A stretch of 64,000 nucleotides of DNA from Asterias rubens (lineage: Eukaryota; Echinodermata; Asteroidea; Forcipulatida; Asteriidae): positions 19,781,047 through 19,845,046 of the forward strand of contig NC_047066.1 of assembly GCF_902459465.1 (NCBI RefSeq), given 5' to 3'. Position numbers and translations under genes: made by a program. Shown here piece by piece: positions 34,801 to 45,647 of the stretch. Each line of letters starts with the position of its first letter. The first letter of the stretch is position 1. The notes beneath the pieces were generated by a model. That model worked only from the letters and a program-made list of their open reading frames with translations, was not told the DNA's origin and did not search any database.

Positions 34801-37800
34801 GTGCACAAAACTCCCATAGTGAAGGTTGTTGAAATCGTTTCTGAGCAACCCCGCTTAATTGAGCTTTTTTCTATCAAGAAGTGTGCAAGTCGCCCTGAAC
34901 CTTTAACAAATGGATGCAGGGACATGCCACGATGACTAAGGTACAAACTGCATCTCTCTGGCTTTTTTAGTTCCAGAGTTATTCCAGAGCATTGCTGAAA
35001 GTTTTTAATTGTCCGGGCCTATTTTTTGAATGACTATTAGTTTTGGTTGGGTTCCCTGACTGCGCCGTGTGTTTGTGTACATTGTATACACGCACAGTGT
35101 ACGTCAATTTCTAATGGGTGCCTGCTCACGCCGTCGCATCTAGCCCCGCCTTAAAAATCGTCAGAGCATTAAGTTTTGTACGAGAGGAAAGCCCTTGAAC
35201 ATGGCAATCCTGTGGTGGTAAAATTTTGAAGCTTGAGCATGAGACTGGGACCGAAATTACCCATTGTACATTTTGTTTTTCTCTCCGACAGCTCTGTGCA
35301 CAAAACTCCCATAGTGAAGGTTGTTGAAATCGTTTCTGAGCAACCCCGCTTAATTGAGCTTTTTTCTATCAAGAAGTGTGCAAGTCGCCCTAAACCTTTA
35401 ACAAATGGATGCAGGGACATGCCACGATGACTAAGGTACAAACTGCATCTCTCTGGCTTTTTTAGTTCCAGAGTTATTCCAGAGCATTGCTGAAAGCTTT
35501 TAATTGCCCGGGCCTATTTTTTGAATGACTATTATTTTTGGTCGGGTTCCCTGACTGCGCCGTGTGTTTGTGTACATTGTATACACGCACAGTGTACGTC
35601 AATTTCTAATGGGTGCCTGCTCACGCCGTCGCATCTAGCCCCGCCTTAAAAATCGTCAGAGCATTAAGTTTTGTACGAGAGGAAAGCCCTTGAACATGGC
35701 AATCCTGTGGTGGTAAAATGTTGAAGATTTTGAAGCTTGAGCATGATACTGGGACCGAAATTACCCATTGTACATTTTGTTTTTCTCTCCGACAGCTCTG
35801 TGCACAAAACTCCCATAGTGAAGGTTGTTGAAATCGTTTCTGAGCAACCCCGCTTAATTGAGCTTTTTTCTATCAAGAAGTGTGCAAGTCGCCCTAAACC
35901 TTTAACAAATGGATGCAGGGACATGCCACGATGACTAAGGTACAAACTGCATCTCTCTGGCTTTTTAGTTCCAGAGTTATTCCAGAGCATTGCTGAAAGT
36001 TTTTAATTGTCCGGGCCTATTTTTTGAATGACTATTAGTTTTGGTTCGGTTCCCTGACTGCGCCGTGTGTTTGTGTACATTGTATACACGCACAGTGTAC
36101 GTCAATTTCTAATGGGTGCCTGCTCACGCCGTCGCATCTAGCCCCGCCTTAAAAATCGTCAGAGCATTAATTTTTGTACGAGAGGAAAGCCCTTAAACAT
36201 GGCAATCCTGTGGTGGTAAAATTTTGAAGATTGAGCATGATATGGGATCGAAATTACCCGGTTTACATTTAGTTTTTTCTCCGACTGCTCTGTGCACAAA
36301 ACTCCCATAGTGGAGGTTGTTGAAATCGTTTCTGAGCACCCCGCTTACTTGAGCTTTTTCTATCAAGAAGTGTGCAAGTCGCCCTAAACTTTAACAAATG
36401 GATGCAGGGACATGCCACGATGACTAAGGTACAAACTGCATCTCTGTGGCATTTTTAGTTCCAGAGTTATTCCAGAGCATTGCTGAAAGTTTTTAATTGT
36501 CCGGGCCTATATTTTGAATGACTATTATTTTTGGTTGGGTTCCCTGACTGCGCCGTGTGTTTGTGTACATTGTACACACGCACAGTGCACGTCAATTTCT
36601 AATGGTTGCCTGCTCACGCCGTCGCATCTAGCCCCGCCTTAAAAATCGTCAGAGCATTAAGTTGTGTACGAGAGGAAAGCCCTTGAACATGGCAATCCTC
36701 TGGTGGTAAAATTTTGAAGATTGAGCATGATATGGGATCGAAATTATCCGGTTTACATTTTGTTTTTTTTCTCCGACAGCTCTGTGCACAAAACTCCCAT
36801 AGTGGAGGTTGTTGAAATCGTTTCTGAGCAACCCCGCTTACTTGAGCTTTTTCTATCAAGAAGTGTGCAAGTCGCCCTAAACCTTTAACAAATGGATGCA
36901 GGGACATGCCACGATGACTAAGGTACAAACTGCATCTCTCTGGTGATTTTTAGTTCCAGAGTTATTCCAGAGCATTGCTGAAAGTTTTTAATAGTCCGGG
37001 CCTATTTTTTGAATGACTATTAGTTTTGGTTGGGTTCCCTGACTGCGCCGTGTGTTTGTGTACATTGTATACACGCACAGTGTACGTCAATTTCTAATGG
37101 GTGCCTGCTCACGCCGTCGCATCTAGCCCCGCCTTAAAAATCGTCAGAGCATTAAGTTTGTACGAGAGGAAAGCCCTTGAACATGGCAATCTTGTGGTGG
37201 TAAAATTTTGAAGCTTGAGCATGATACTGGGACCGAAATTACCCATTGTACATTTTGTTTTTCTCTCCGACAGCTCTGTGCACAAAACTCCCATAGTGAA
37301 GGTTGTTGAAATCGTTTCTGAGCAACCCCGCTTAATTGAGCTTTTTTCTATCAAGAAGTGTGCAAGTCGCCCTAAACTTTTAACAAATGGATGCAGGGAC
37401 ATGCCACGATGACTAAGGTACAAACTGCATCTCTCTGGCTTTTTTAGTTCCAGAGTTATTCCAGAGCATTGCTGAAAGTTTTTAATTGTCCGGGCCTATT
37501 TTTTGAATGACTATTAGTTTTTGGTTGGGTTCCCTGACTGCGCCGTGTGTTTGTGTACATTGTATACACGCACAGTGTACGTCAATTTCTAATGGGTGCC
37601 TGCTCACGCCGTCGCATCTAGCCCCGCCTTAAAAATCGTCAGAGCATTAAGTTTTGTACGAGAGGAAAGCCCTTGAACATGGCAATCCTGTGGTGGTAAA
37701 ATTTTGAAGCTTGAGCATGAGACTGGGACCGAAATTACCCATTGTACATTTTGTTTTTCTCTCCGACAGCTCTGTGCACAAACTCCCATAGTGAAGGTTG

Positions 37801-38550
37801 TTGAAATCGTTTCTGAGCAACCCCGCTTAATTGAGCTTTTTCTATCAAGAAGTGTGCAAGTCGCCCTAAACCTTTAACAAATGGATGCAGGGACATGCCA
37901 CGATGACTAAGGTACAAACTGCATCTCTCTGGCTTTTTTAGTTCCAGAGTTATTCCAGAGCATTGCTGAAAGTTTTTAATTGTCCGGGCCTATTTTTTGA
38001 ATGACTATTAGTTTTGGTTGGGTTCCCTGACTGCGCCGTGTGTTTGTGTACATTGTATACACGCACAGTGTACGTCAATTTCTAATGGGTGCCTGCTCAC
38101 GCCCGTCGCATCTAGCCCCGCCTTAAAAATCGTCAGAGCATTAAGTTTTGTACGAGAGGAAAGCCCTTGAACATGGCAATCTGTGGTGGTAAATGTTGAA
38201 GATTTTGAAGCTTGAGCATGATACTGGGACCGAAATTACCCATTGTACATTTTGTTTTCTCTCCGACAGCTCTGTGCACAAAACTCCCATAGTGAAGGTT
38301 GTTGAAATCGTTTCTGAGCAACCCCGCTTAATTGAGCTTTTTTCTATCAAGAAGTGTGCAAGTCGCCCTAAACCTTTAACAAATGGATGCAGGGACATGC
38401 CACGATGACTAAGGTACAAACTGCATCTCTCTGGCTTTTTTAGTTCCAGAGTTATTCCAGAGCATTGCTGAAAGTTTTTAATAGTCCGGGCCTATTTTTG
38501 AATGACTATTAGTTTTGGTTGGGTTCCCTGACTGCGCCGTGTGTTTGTGT
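28800..38550. repeat. ~500-bp satellite array, about 19-20 units
   Basis: The anchor GACAGCTCTGTGCACAAAAC recurs near 28806, 29455, 29955, 30367, 30869, 31375, 31886, 32289 and so on to 38268, mostly 491-511 bases apart. Two intervals are ~100 bases shorter (near 30.3 and 32.1 kb), missing the GCACGTCAATTTC...GTCAGAGCATTAAG part or its neighbour. At least three subtypes, told apart by GTGGAGG/GTGAAGG and CCTACTTGAG/CTTAATTGAG, are interspersed rather than blocked. Most units keep a ~65-codon open plus-strand frame (core VHKTPIV(E/K)VVEIVSEQP), with an overlapping minus-strand frame also open. The array runs into the assembly gap. Confidence 0.95.
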
Positions 38551-38650
38551 NNNNNNNNNNNNNNNNNNNNNNNNNNNNNNNNNNNNNNNNNNNNNNNNNN
38601 NNNNNNNNNNNNNNNNNNNNNNNNNNNNNNNNNNNNNNNNNNNNNNNNNN
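38551..38650. other. Assembly gap (100 N)
   Basis: Exactly 100 unknown bases placed where the ~500-bp satellite is still in progress. The round number suggests a gap of unknown size, so the true array is probably longer. Confidence 0.98.
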
Positions 38651-38659
38651 AGAGTTTTC

Positions 38660-39037
38660 TTAAAGGCACTGGACACTATTGGTAATTGTCAAAGACCAGT
38701 CTTTTCACTTGGTGTATCTCAACATAATGCATAAAACAACAACCCGTGAAAATTTGAGCTCGATCGTTCGTCGGAGTTGCGAGATGAAAGAAAAAACACC
38801 CATGTCACACGAAGTCGTGTGCTTTTATGGTTGATTTCGAGACCTCAAATTCTAAACTTGAGGTCTCGAAATCAAATTCTTGGAAAATTACTTCTTTCTC
38901 GAAAACTACATCACTTGAGAAAAAGCCGTTTCCCACAATGTTTTATACTATCAACCTCTCCCCATTACTCGTTACCCAGGGAGGTTTTATGCAAATAATT
39001 ATTTTGAGTAATTACCAATAGTGTCCACTGCCTTTAA
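38660..39037. mobile_element. TTAA-type MITE M1, full length
   Basis: It runs from TTAAAGGCACTGGACAC to GTGTCCACTGCCTTTAA, with the internal palindrome GAGACCTCAAATTCTAAAC / TTGAGGTCTCGAAATC. It lies immediately right of the assembly gap. Confidence 0.88.
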
Positions 39038-39209
39038 AAACCTGTCTTGTATGAAACCATTATTATGTGTAGTTTTAATAAAGTAAGATGATCTACACAT
39101 AAAAACAGGCGATGTAAGTGTTTTGATTCTTTTAGGAAACAAAGAGGGGGGCAAAGAACCAATTGAGAAAAACAAACTGCAATATGAAGGGTTCCGTGCA
39201 GTTATATTA

Positions 39210-40075
39210 CATTAAATCGAACTTTCCCAGGGCAGGGGTGTTTACAAAACTCGTAGGGAACAAACAATCTGTGCAGTTCTAACAGTAATTCTAAGGGTAG
39301 AATCTGAACTTTCCCAGGGCAGGGGTGTTTAGAAAACTCATAAGGTACAAACAATCTGTGCAGGTCTAACAGTAATTACAAGGGTATAATCTGAACTTTC
39401 CAAGAGCAAGGGTGTTTACAAAAACTCATCATAAGGAACAAACAATAATTATGTGCAGTTCTAACAGTAATTATAAGGGTAGATTCTGAACTTTCCCAGG
39501 GCAGGGGTGTCTAGAAAACTCATAAGGAACAAACAATCTGTGCAGTTCTAACTGCAATTATAAGGGTAGAATCTGAACTTTCCCAGGGCAGGGGTGTTTA
39601 CAAAACTCATAAGGAACTAACAATCTGTGCAGTTCTAACAGTTATTCTAAGGGTAGAATCTGAACTTTCACAGAGCAAGGGTGTTTACAAAAACTCATCA
39701 TAAGGAACAACCAATATGTGCAGTTCTAACAGTAATTACAAGGGTATAATCTGAACTTTCCCAGAGCAAGGGTGTTTACAAAAACTCATCATAAGGAACA
39801 AACAATAATTATGTGCAGTTCTAACAGTAATTATAAGGGTAGATTCTGAACTTTCCCAGGGCAGGGGTGTATAGAAAACTCATAAGGAACAAACAATCTG
39901 TGCAGTTCTAACAGTTATTCTAAGGGTAGAATCTGAACTTTCACAGAGCAAGGGTGTTTACAAAAACTCATCATAAGGAACAACCAATATGTGCAGTTCT
40001 AACAGTAATTATAAGGGTAGATTCTGAACTTTTCCAGGGCAGGGGTGTTTAGAAAACTCATAAGGAACAAACGTA
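39210..40075. repeat. ~85-90-bp tandem repeat, about ten copies
   Basis: Units have TCTGAACTTTCCCAGGGCAG, GGTGTTTACAAAACTCATAAG and TGTGCAGTTCTAACAGTAAT. Two unit variants alternate (CCCAGGGCAGGGG versus CACAGAGCAAGGG), and a multi-unit block near 39380-39560 recurs near 39740-39920, suggesting higher-order duplication. Confidence 0.93.
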
Positions 40076-40079
40076 CAAA

Positions 40080-40648
40080 AAACACTTCCCGCTTGTCCTA
40101 GTTACTATTACCAAAGACCTTTCTGTATTAAAATTAAGGCAGGAATTTGTTGACGTTGGTGCAAAAGAGGAAGAAAAATAGAGAAAATATTTGAGTTGTT
40201 GTGCCAAGAAAATATTCTTAACATAATCCTCAATGAGAAACGAGGAGAAAACGATTAGTCTTGGTTTTTAAGGCTGGCAGGTGATATTGATGCGCGTCGT
40301 GACTTGCAAAACACGTCTCAAGATCATTATTCAGTACAATTCAAACAAACTTGCTCATTCAAAAATGGAGGCGGGGGTGGCGTGCACAGTTAATGTCCAA
40401 ATTGTGTCTATAATTTCAAGGTTTAATACTTTGGGGCGTTTTACATTCAACCTAATACAAGGAAGGAAGCGAAAGAAATACAAGGGAAAAACACAGAAAA
40501 GTCTGTTGGGAAAAAAAGCTTTCTTTACCAAAGCTGTACTTTCTGAAGTCATTTGCATGTTGTGGTTATATGAAGCTGGTTGTCATTTCCAAGTTTAGTT
40601 TGAAGTTGCCGAGTGAGTCGCTCATTCATACAGGTATCAACAGATACA
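40080..40648. other. No gene seen
   Basis: Sequence upstream of the immunoglobulin-family pseudogene. An open frame of about 100 codons on the plus strand (40281-40598) has no recognisable domain. Confidence 0.4.
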
Positions 40649-41833
40649 ATGTTTCTGCTCATTCTTGTTATGACTTAATCGATATGGGGGTTGGGTGAGG
40701 ACTCACTTTTCCAGACTCACCCAGTTGACACCCTCGCCTTGAAAGGAAGTGATGTAAAATTAAGCTGCACGCTCCAGAATGTATGGTGTAATGTAAAGAG
40801 CTCTTTACCACATGTATTGGAAACTTAAAACAACAGTAGAATCCCCTGCAAATATCTGATTGGACAGTGTGTGCAACAATAAAGAGAGGTACACGATCAC
40901 GTTAAAAGGCTGTACATGGACTTTTCACATTACCAATCTACAACCGATTGACGAGGGATTTTACAGCTGTTATATCTTCAAATTACAGCCTATAGTACAA
41001 CTCGAAGATTCCAATGTGGCTAGACTGGTAGTTGGTCCGATCGGCACAACTGTCACACCGTCTCAGATTGAGGGAAAAGTGGATCAAAATGCAAAATTTC
41101 GTTGCCAAACGCGACCAATCATTGACTCCGGACTAACATACAAATGGTATATTAAATCAACGTACTACAATAATCACGATGGATCTTGGCGTGAATTAAT
41201 GGCAGAAGATCGTTTAACTGCGTTTCGTGATAACAATAAAACATTAACCATGGAGAGATTGACAATGAGAGACAACGGCACTGCAGTGAAATGTATGGTG
41301 TTCAGCGGAGCCACGTCAGTTACTGGAAATACTACCAGTGGCGTGTTACTTGTTCATCGTGACGAAGTAACCACAGATGAGGTATCGACATCTCAAATGG
41401 CAGTGACCACTTCCCATCCACCTACCAGATACCCTGCAATCAGCAGCACCGATTCCGTACCGAGAGATCGACCGTACCGACAGTCTACAACATCTGCACC
41501 CGATACCCCATCCACTCTACCGACCAAGAAGCAAGATCCCGATCCTGACAGTAAGAACCCTTCTTCAGGATCTACGGACTCTACAGTCATCTTAGTAGGG
41601 TGGCCCACTAGCTGCTGTCGCCATCTTGCTGCTCATCGCGTCACTCCTGTACATTATCGTGACGAAAAGAAGATCCAAAGCCAATCCTAATTCAACCCGT
41701 GATAGTTCAAACAGCTCCAGATGAAGATGCAAATGCGTATGAGGAAATGGAAACCCAACTACACGGGCAAGCTGCTTCTACTGGACATAAAGAAACCTCA
41801 CCATCCAGCTACCAAGATCTGATATTCAAGTAG
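40649..41833 (+). pseudogene. Broken immunoglobulin-superfamily type I receptor
   Basis: All parts of a type I receptor are present in order without introns. A hydrophobic leader starts at ATG 40649 (MFLLILVMT). A V-type Ig domain follows (KGSDVKLSCTLQ, then YWK, then DEGFYSCYIF). A second Ig domain has FRCQTR, KWYIK and DNGTAVKCMV. Next come a Thr/Ser/Pro-rich stalk, a transmembrane segment (AAVAILLLIASLLYIIV, about 41611-41661) followed by TKRRSK, and a tail with YEEM and YQDLIF ending at TAG 41831. The frame is broken five times: TAA at 40676, a +1 shift between about 40772 and 40812, TGA at 40857, a +1 shift at the GGG run near 41598, and a +1 shift between about 41663 and 41690. The tail tyrosines resemble signalling motifs. 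The lack of introns suggests a retrocopy, though a single-exon gene with assembly errors is possible. Confidence 0.7.
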
Positions 41834-41837
41834 TCTA

Positions 41838-42008
41838 TGACCCTTTTAAAAACCACGGCTTCGGCTTTTGATTCGGCTCAGGCTAGCTTGGCCCCGCGGT
41901 TGTTTGGACAATTGCGCATGCATTGCGTACACGCGCCAGGGTCTCAGACTAGAGCACGGAGCCTGAAGCCGAATCCAAAGCAGAAGCCGCGGTTTCGAAA
42001 AGGGCATG
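41838..42008. mobile_element. Inverted-repeat element next to the Ig pseudogene
   Basis: GACCCTTTTAAAAACCACGG...CTTCGGCTTTTGATTCGGCT pairs with AGCCGAATCCAAAGCAGAAG...CCGCGGTTTCGAAAAGGG. It begins about five bases after the stop codon of the pseudogene. Confidence 0.75.
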
Positions 42009-42009
42009 T

Positions 42010-42480
42010 GTTCTTTAAATGGACGTCATCTTTTGCACGTTTGAAGGAATAAATCGTTCAAGCAATTGTATAGTTTAACGTCTGCAATTCCTATATCCTT
42101 GACTTTATCCAAGAGTTTGAAATAATATGTATTTATCCGGAGGATTGCGCTGATATAATTGTATAACCGATGAGCTTCAAAACTGAAATTAATATTCAAG
42201 AAATCACCACAATACAAGGAAGGACAATTAATGACTAAAATTGGTGACAGTAATACTTATTTTTAATAGGACAATGAACCATTGAATATAATAACATTGG
42301 GATATCAAGCATTTTGTTGAAATTGTTTGTACATTGCAGTTCCCGCTGACTCAGCGCGTAGTTTCTAGTGTCTACCATCCTTTTATTACAATTTTTCTAA
42401 TGCAAGTTTACTCCACAAGACTTACTTTTTAATAAATAAATAGTAAACTGGCGGGATACAACCACGTGTTAATCTCTGAA
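42010..42480. other. No gene seen
   Basis: AT-rich unclassified sequence downstream of the pseudogene. Confidence 0.45.
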
Positions 42481-42545
42481 AAGAGCCGGTTTGGTCACGA
42501 CGTTTCGATACTACACACTGCTCGTCTTCAAAAGAATCAAGTTGT
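42480..42545 (-). other. Hammerhead-like core motif
   Basis: The minus strand reads TTGAAGACGAGCAG, a short loop, then TATCGAAACGTCGTGACC. Compared with a hammerhead ribozyme core (CTGANGA, stem II, GAAAC, stem III), one conserved base (C3) is replaced and stem II (CGA/TCG) is short. Penelope-like elements carry such motifs. It is likely degenerate and inactive. Confidence 0.25.
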
Positions 42546-42798
42546 ACGATCTTGTGTTATATAATTAAGGGTTTTCTAATTAACCTCAGAATATTATGAT
42601 TTGACGTTTTAATGTAATACCGTAATCACCATTGTTTAATTAATCCCCAGTTAATAAATGCGCCATAATTGCTTTTTTGAGATTATTGTAGAATGGCTAC
42701 TTCAGGGGGCTATAATTGTAATGATCGGCTGTTAACCCAAATTAAATGCCATCAGGGCAAATGTTCATAGAGCTGCTTAGGCATAACTTAATTATTGA

Positions 42799-43121
42799 TT
42801 AAAGGCAGTGGACACCTTTGGTATTGTCAAAGACCAGCCCTCTCACATTGGCCGTCCAAGTTACGAGAGAATAATGGAAGAAAATTCCCGTGTTGCACAA
42901 GTTGTACGGTGCTTCCAGATGCTTGATTTCTAGACCTCAATTCTAAAACTGAGGTCTCGAAATCAAATTCGTGGACAATAACTTCTTTCTCGAAAACTAT
43001 GTCACTTCAGAGGGAGCCGTTTCTCACAATGTTTTATACTATCAACCTCTTCCCATTAACAAGTAAGGTTTTATGATAATAATTATTTTGAGTAATTACC
43101 AATAGTGTCCACTGCCTTTAA
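42799..43121. mobile_element. TTAA-type MITE M1, internally deleted
   Basis: Ends TTAAAGGCAGTGGACACC and GTGTCCACTGCCTTTAA are intact. About 50 bases of the left arm are missing between CCCTCTCACATTGG and CGTCCAAGTTACG. Confidence 0.82.
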
Positions 43122-43124
43122 TAC

Positions 43125-43880
43125 TTTGAAGTTCACTGCTGTAAGAAGAAATACCAGTCACAAATTGTACTTTTTAATTTGGCGGGTAACCTTATTCTGG
43201 TAAGCTGCTGAACTATTTTTTTTTTCTGCTGGAGCAGATCGATGAAATTGGGATCAGGGCGCATAAAGAGCCAATAATTAATTCACACGACGGCTCTTGG
43301 AGTAGAGCGCCCTCTATTGTCGGTAACAGAAAACCGTGGGTTAGCTTAAAAGATGGCGGCGCCCTTAAACCGAATTTGATTGCCAACAACAACCTACTGT
43401 ACATTCACATTGGACTGCAGCAATAGCCACATTATCTGAAATTGTGGTTAATCTACAGATACGTTCCCCTGTAGACCACACCTCAGTGGAAACATGAACT
43501 CAGGCAAGTAAATAGATTAGAAGTGAATTATTCCTCGTAAGAACTCTTTGAAAGTTTGAATTAATTGTCACGATCGATTGTTGACTGTTGACGTTGTCAT
43601 GGTCATGACATAATATGATGATAATGGCATGATTGATGATGGTTGTTGAATTGAAATTTGAACACTGTTGAATGGAATTTACTTTATTTTTCCTCCACTT
43701 CAAGTTCACACTTCCATCCACCAGATCAAAATAAATTAATTTCTTTCTAAAGTCATCAATCAATACAACACAGACCCAGTGTTGAGTGTAACTGGGGCGC
43801 TGTATTCCTTTTTTTAGAAATTTTGACATTATTGGTCATTGTACGTGTATTTGTACTATTGTTTGTAGGCCTAAGCCTAT
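43125..43880. other. Unclassified; possible 5' region of ccdc174
   Basis: The first coding exon of ccdc174 should lie left of 44957. It would encode only about 15 residues, and I could not place it. The stretch at 43300-43400 is the least AT-rich part and has the YY1-like site listed separately. Confidence 0.35.
43340..43372 (+). promoter_or_regulatory. YY1-like AAGATGGCGGC site
   Basis: AAGATGGCGGC at 43350-43360 is an exact match to the YY1 consensus often found just downstream of the start site of housekeeping genes, on the same strand as ccdc174 and 1.6 kb before its first exon seen here. The ATG in it opens an eight-codon frame only. Its link to ccdc174 is inferred from position. Confidence 0.35.
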
Positions 43881-43882
43881 TC

Positions 43883-44015
43883 GGATAACTTTCCGTATGG
43901 CGCCACCACTTTTTCACTCATTTTTACAAAAAGGGATATCTTATTATTGAGGTAAATTAGATACTATTATTCTATACCGAATGAAAAAGTGGTGGCGCCA
44001 TACGGAAACCTTTCC
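43883..44015. mobile_element. Short palindromic MITE M6, copy 3
   Basis: Ends GGATAACTTTCCGTATGGCG and CGCCATACGGAAACC are complementary. A half copy (GAATGAAAAAGTGGTGGCG...GAAACTTTTCC) lies separately at about 44430-44472. Confidence 0.85.
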
Positions 44016-44019
44016 GCCT

Positions 44020-44956
44020 ATTTTTCCGCCTTTTTCGAAATTAATGTTAAAATTTCGAAAAAGGAATCAGTGCCCCAGTTAATACATCCGTTTCCCTGCC
44101 ACCACTTTTCATGCAGAAAATTGTAATTTTTGACGATGTTTTTTAATTTCACTCAACAAAAAGGAAATACAAGCATTATGAATGTATATTGAGTAGGTTG
44201 GGGAAAGCTTTAGTTGTACAGTACACAGGAAACTTCAGTTTTGGCTGGCTAACGGTCATAAAACTTTCACTCATCAACGCTGATTTTAAAAAAACGTAAA
44301 GCGTTAAGAAGGCCCTAAATAATTATGTGACCCCTACATAAGGCTCACAGGGGAGCCTTATAGTTTCTAGAAGTAGGCCTACATTATCTCATTGAGGTAG
44401 GCCTAATTAGACTTGATATTATTTCATATTGAATGAAAAAGTGGTGGCGTGTGATACAGAAACTTTTCCCTATACAATCATCTAGGCCTACAAGTCAACT
44501 CTTCTACCCTTTCTACTGAACACAGACTCAGAACACGGTCCAAGTTTTTCACTGATCAAATTGAGATACAAAAAACCTAAAGTTTATTCTGGCTTTTAAA
44601 TAAAGAATTAAAAACAAAATTAAGGAACATTGAAAAATGTACCAATACGATCGAGTGACTCAATCGCTCAACGTTTTGTGTAACTGTAAAATATGTAGAC
44701 CATGGATATATCCAAGTAGGAACCTTCAGCTTTTCAGTTTCAGGAGGTGAAATAATTTTTTAATGGAAAACCAACTTTTCATGCTGAGATGCTTCCCAAG
44801 TTATTATGAAACACCCCCCAAAAAGTTCACACTAAAACAGAAATAAATATATTCTAGGCATTGCATGGCAAGCCGACTACCTTGCTCTAGTCATCGTCAG
44901 GAGACTGGAGTTAATAACTTGACATTAATCAATGTGATCACTTTCTTCTTTTGCAG
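44020..44956. other. No exon identified
   Basis: AT-rich sequence upstream of the first visible ccdc174 exon. It contains the half M6 element near 44430 and ends in the polypyrimidine tract TTTCTTCTTTTGCAG. Confidence 0.45.
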
Positions 44957-45058
44957 CTTGTGGGTTTGAAAGCAGAGTTATTCCTGAAACAAGAGGCACT
45001 CGGCAAAGAACAACTTCAAGAGAACTCTACTACAGTCAAGGCTAAACCTGTTCCTAAG
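44957..45058 (+). CDS. ccdc174: ccdc174 exon, N-terminal LVxLKAELF segment
   Basis: After the acceptor TTCTTTTGCAG come 34 codons in phase 0, ending AAG|GTAGGC. The peptide starts LVGLKAELFLKQEALGKE, which aligns with the LVDLKAELF region near residue 15 of vertebrate CCDC174. CCDC174 is a nuclear coiled-coil protein reported to associate with the exon-junction-complex helicase EIF4A3; the domain is listed as DUF4078 in family databases. The first exon with the start codon, coding for about 15 residues, is upstream and not identified. The exon is intact. Orthology rests on the ordered match of eight exons rather than this one alone. Confidence 0.88.
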
Positions 45059-45148
45059 GTAGGCTGGACCTTGGATGAACTGAAATGAGACTCTGTCTGA
45101 AAAGGTGGTTATTTACTATGTTCACCTATGTTTGACACCCCCATGGAA

Positions 45149-45290
45149 GTGTCGTGGCCAAGCGGTACAGAGCACTGAATTCAAACTTTGTTGTTTCTGA
45201 TCAGCAGAGTGTGGGTTTGAATCCCTAGCCGTAACAAGACACTTCACCATTGCTTCGTCCTTCGAAAGGGGCGTAAAGCACTTGTCGCAC
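45149..45290 (+). mobile_element. tRNA-derived SINE (Leu/Ser-like head)
   Basis: GTGTCGTGGCCAAGCGGTAC (A box) and CAGAGTGTGGGTTTGAATCCC (B box) match the head of the fuller SINE at 62068-62430 on the other strand. The extra arm between the boxes gives it a class II tRNA look. The tail is degraded. Confidence 0.7.
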
Positions 45291-45459
45291 TTTTTTATCG
45301 CAAATAATATGAGTAAAACCTGAGTCACAAAAATTATCTTCGTCTCAGTGAAAATTATTTCAGCATGTAAGAACGTATTAAAAACCAGTTATGATAAAAA
45401 TGCAATTTTGCTGTAAAAAGTATTAAAATACTTTTTACGGCAAAAACTGAGACAAACAT

Positions 45460-45632
45460 TATTTTTTTGTGGCATTGTTTTACTCATTTCTCTAAAACTG
45501 CAGAACCTCAGCAAGTTAGTAATTATTTTAAGGAAATCTTTCTACTATCATTATCTTCAAACGGTGTATGTAAGTTAATCTAAATCTGTGGATTTCGTGT
45601 TTTGTGTTACAAAAAGTACCGAGACCCTTTAA
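45460..45632. mobile_element. MITE M3, right half
   Basis: CATTGTTTTACTCATTTCTC to AAAAGTACCGAGACCCTTTAA matches the right half of the M3 copies at 50093, 56830 and 59670. Confidence 0.65.
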
Positions 45633-45647
45633 GCAATCAAACTCAAG

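Noticed and set aside
40860-41690. An intact 276-codon secreted Ig protein
   Set aside because: Its first codon is TTG after an in-frame TGA; the V-domain start, membrane span and tail lie in other frames on both sides, so it is part of a broken receptor gene.
43350-43375. ATG at 43353 as the ccdc174 start codon
   Set aside because: It opens only eight codons before TGA and does not resemble the CCDC174 N-terminus; it is better explained as a YY1-type site.
45149-45235. A class II (Leu/Ser) tRNA gene
   Set aside because: The A and B boxes are present, but the acceptor stem does not pair and the sequence matches the head of the SINE at 62068-62430.
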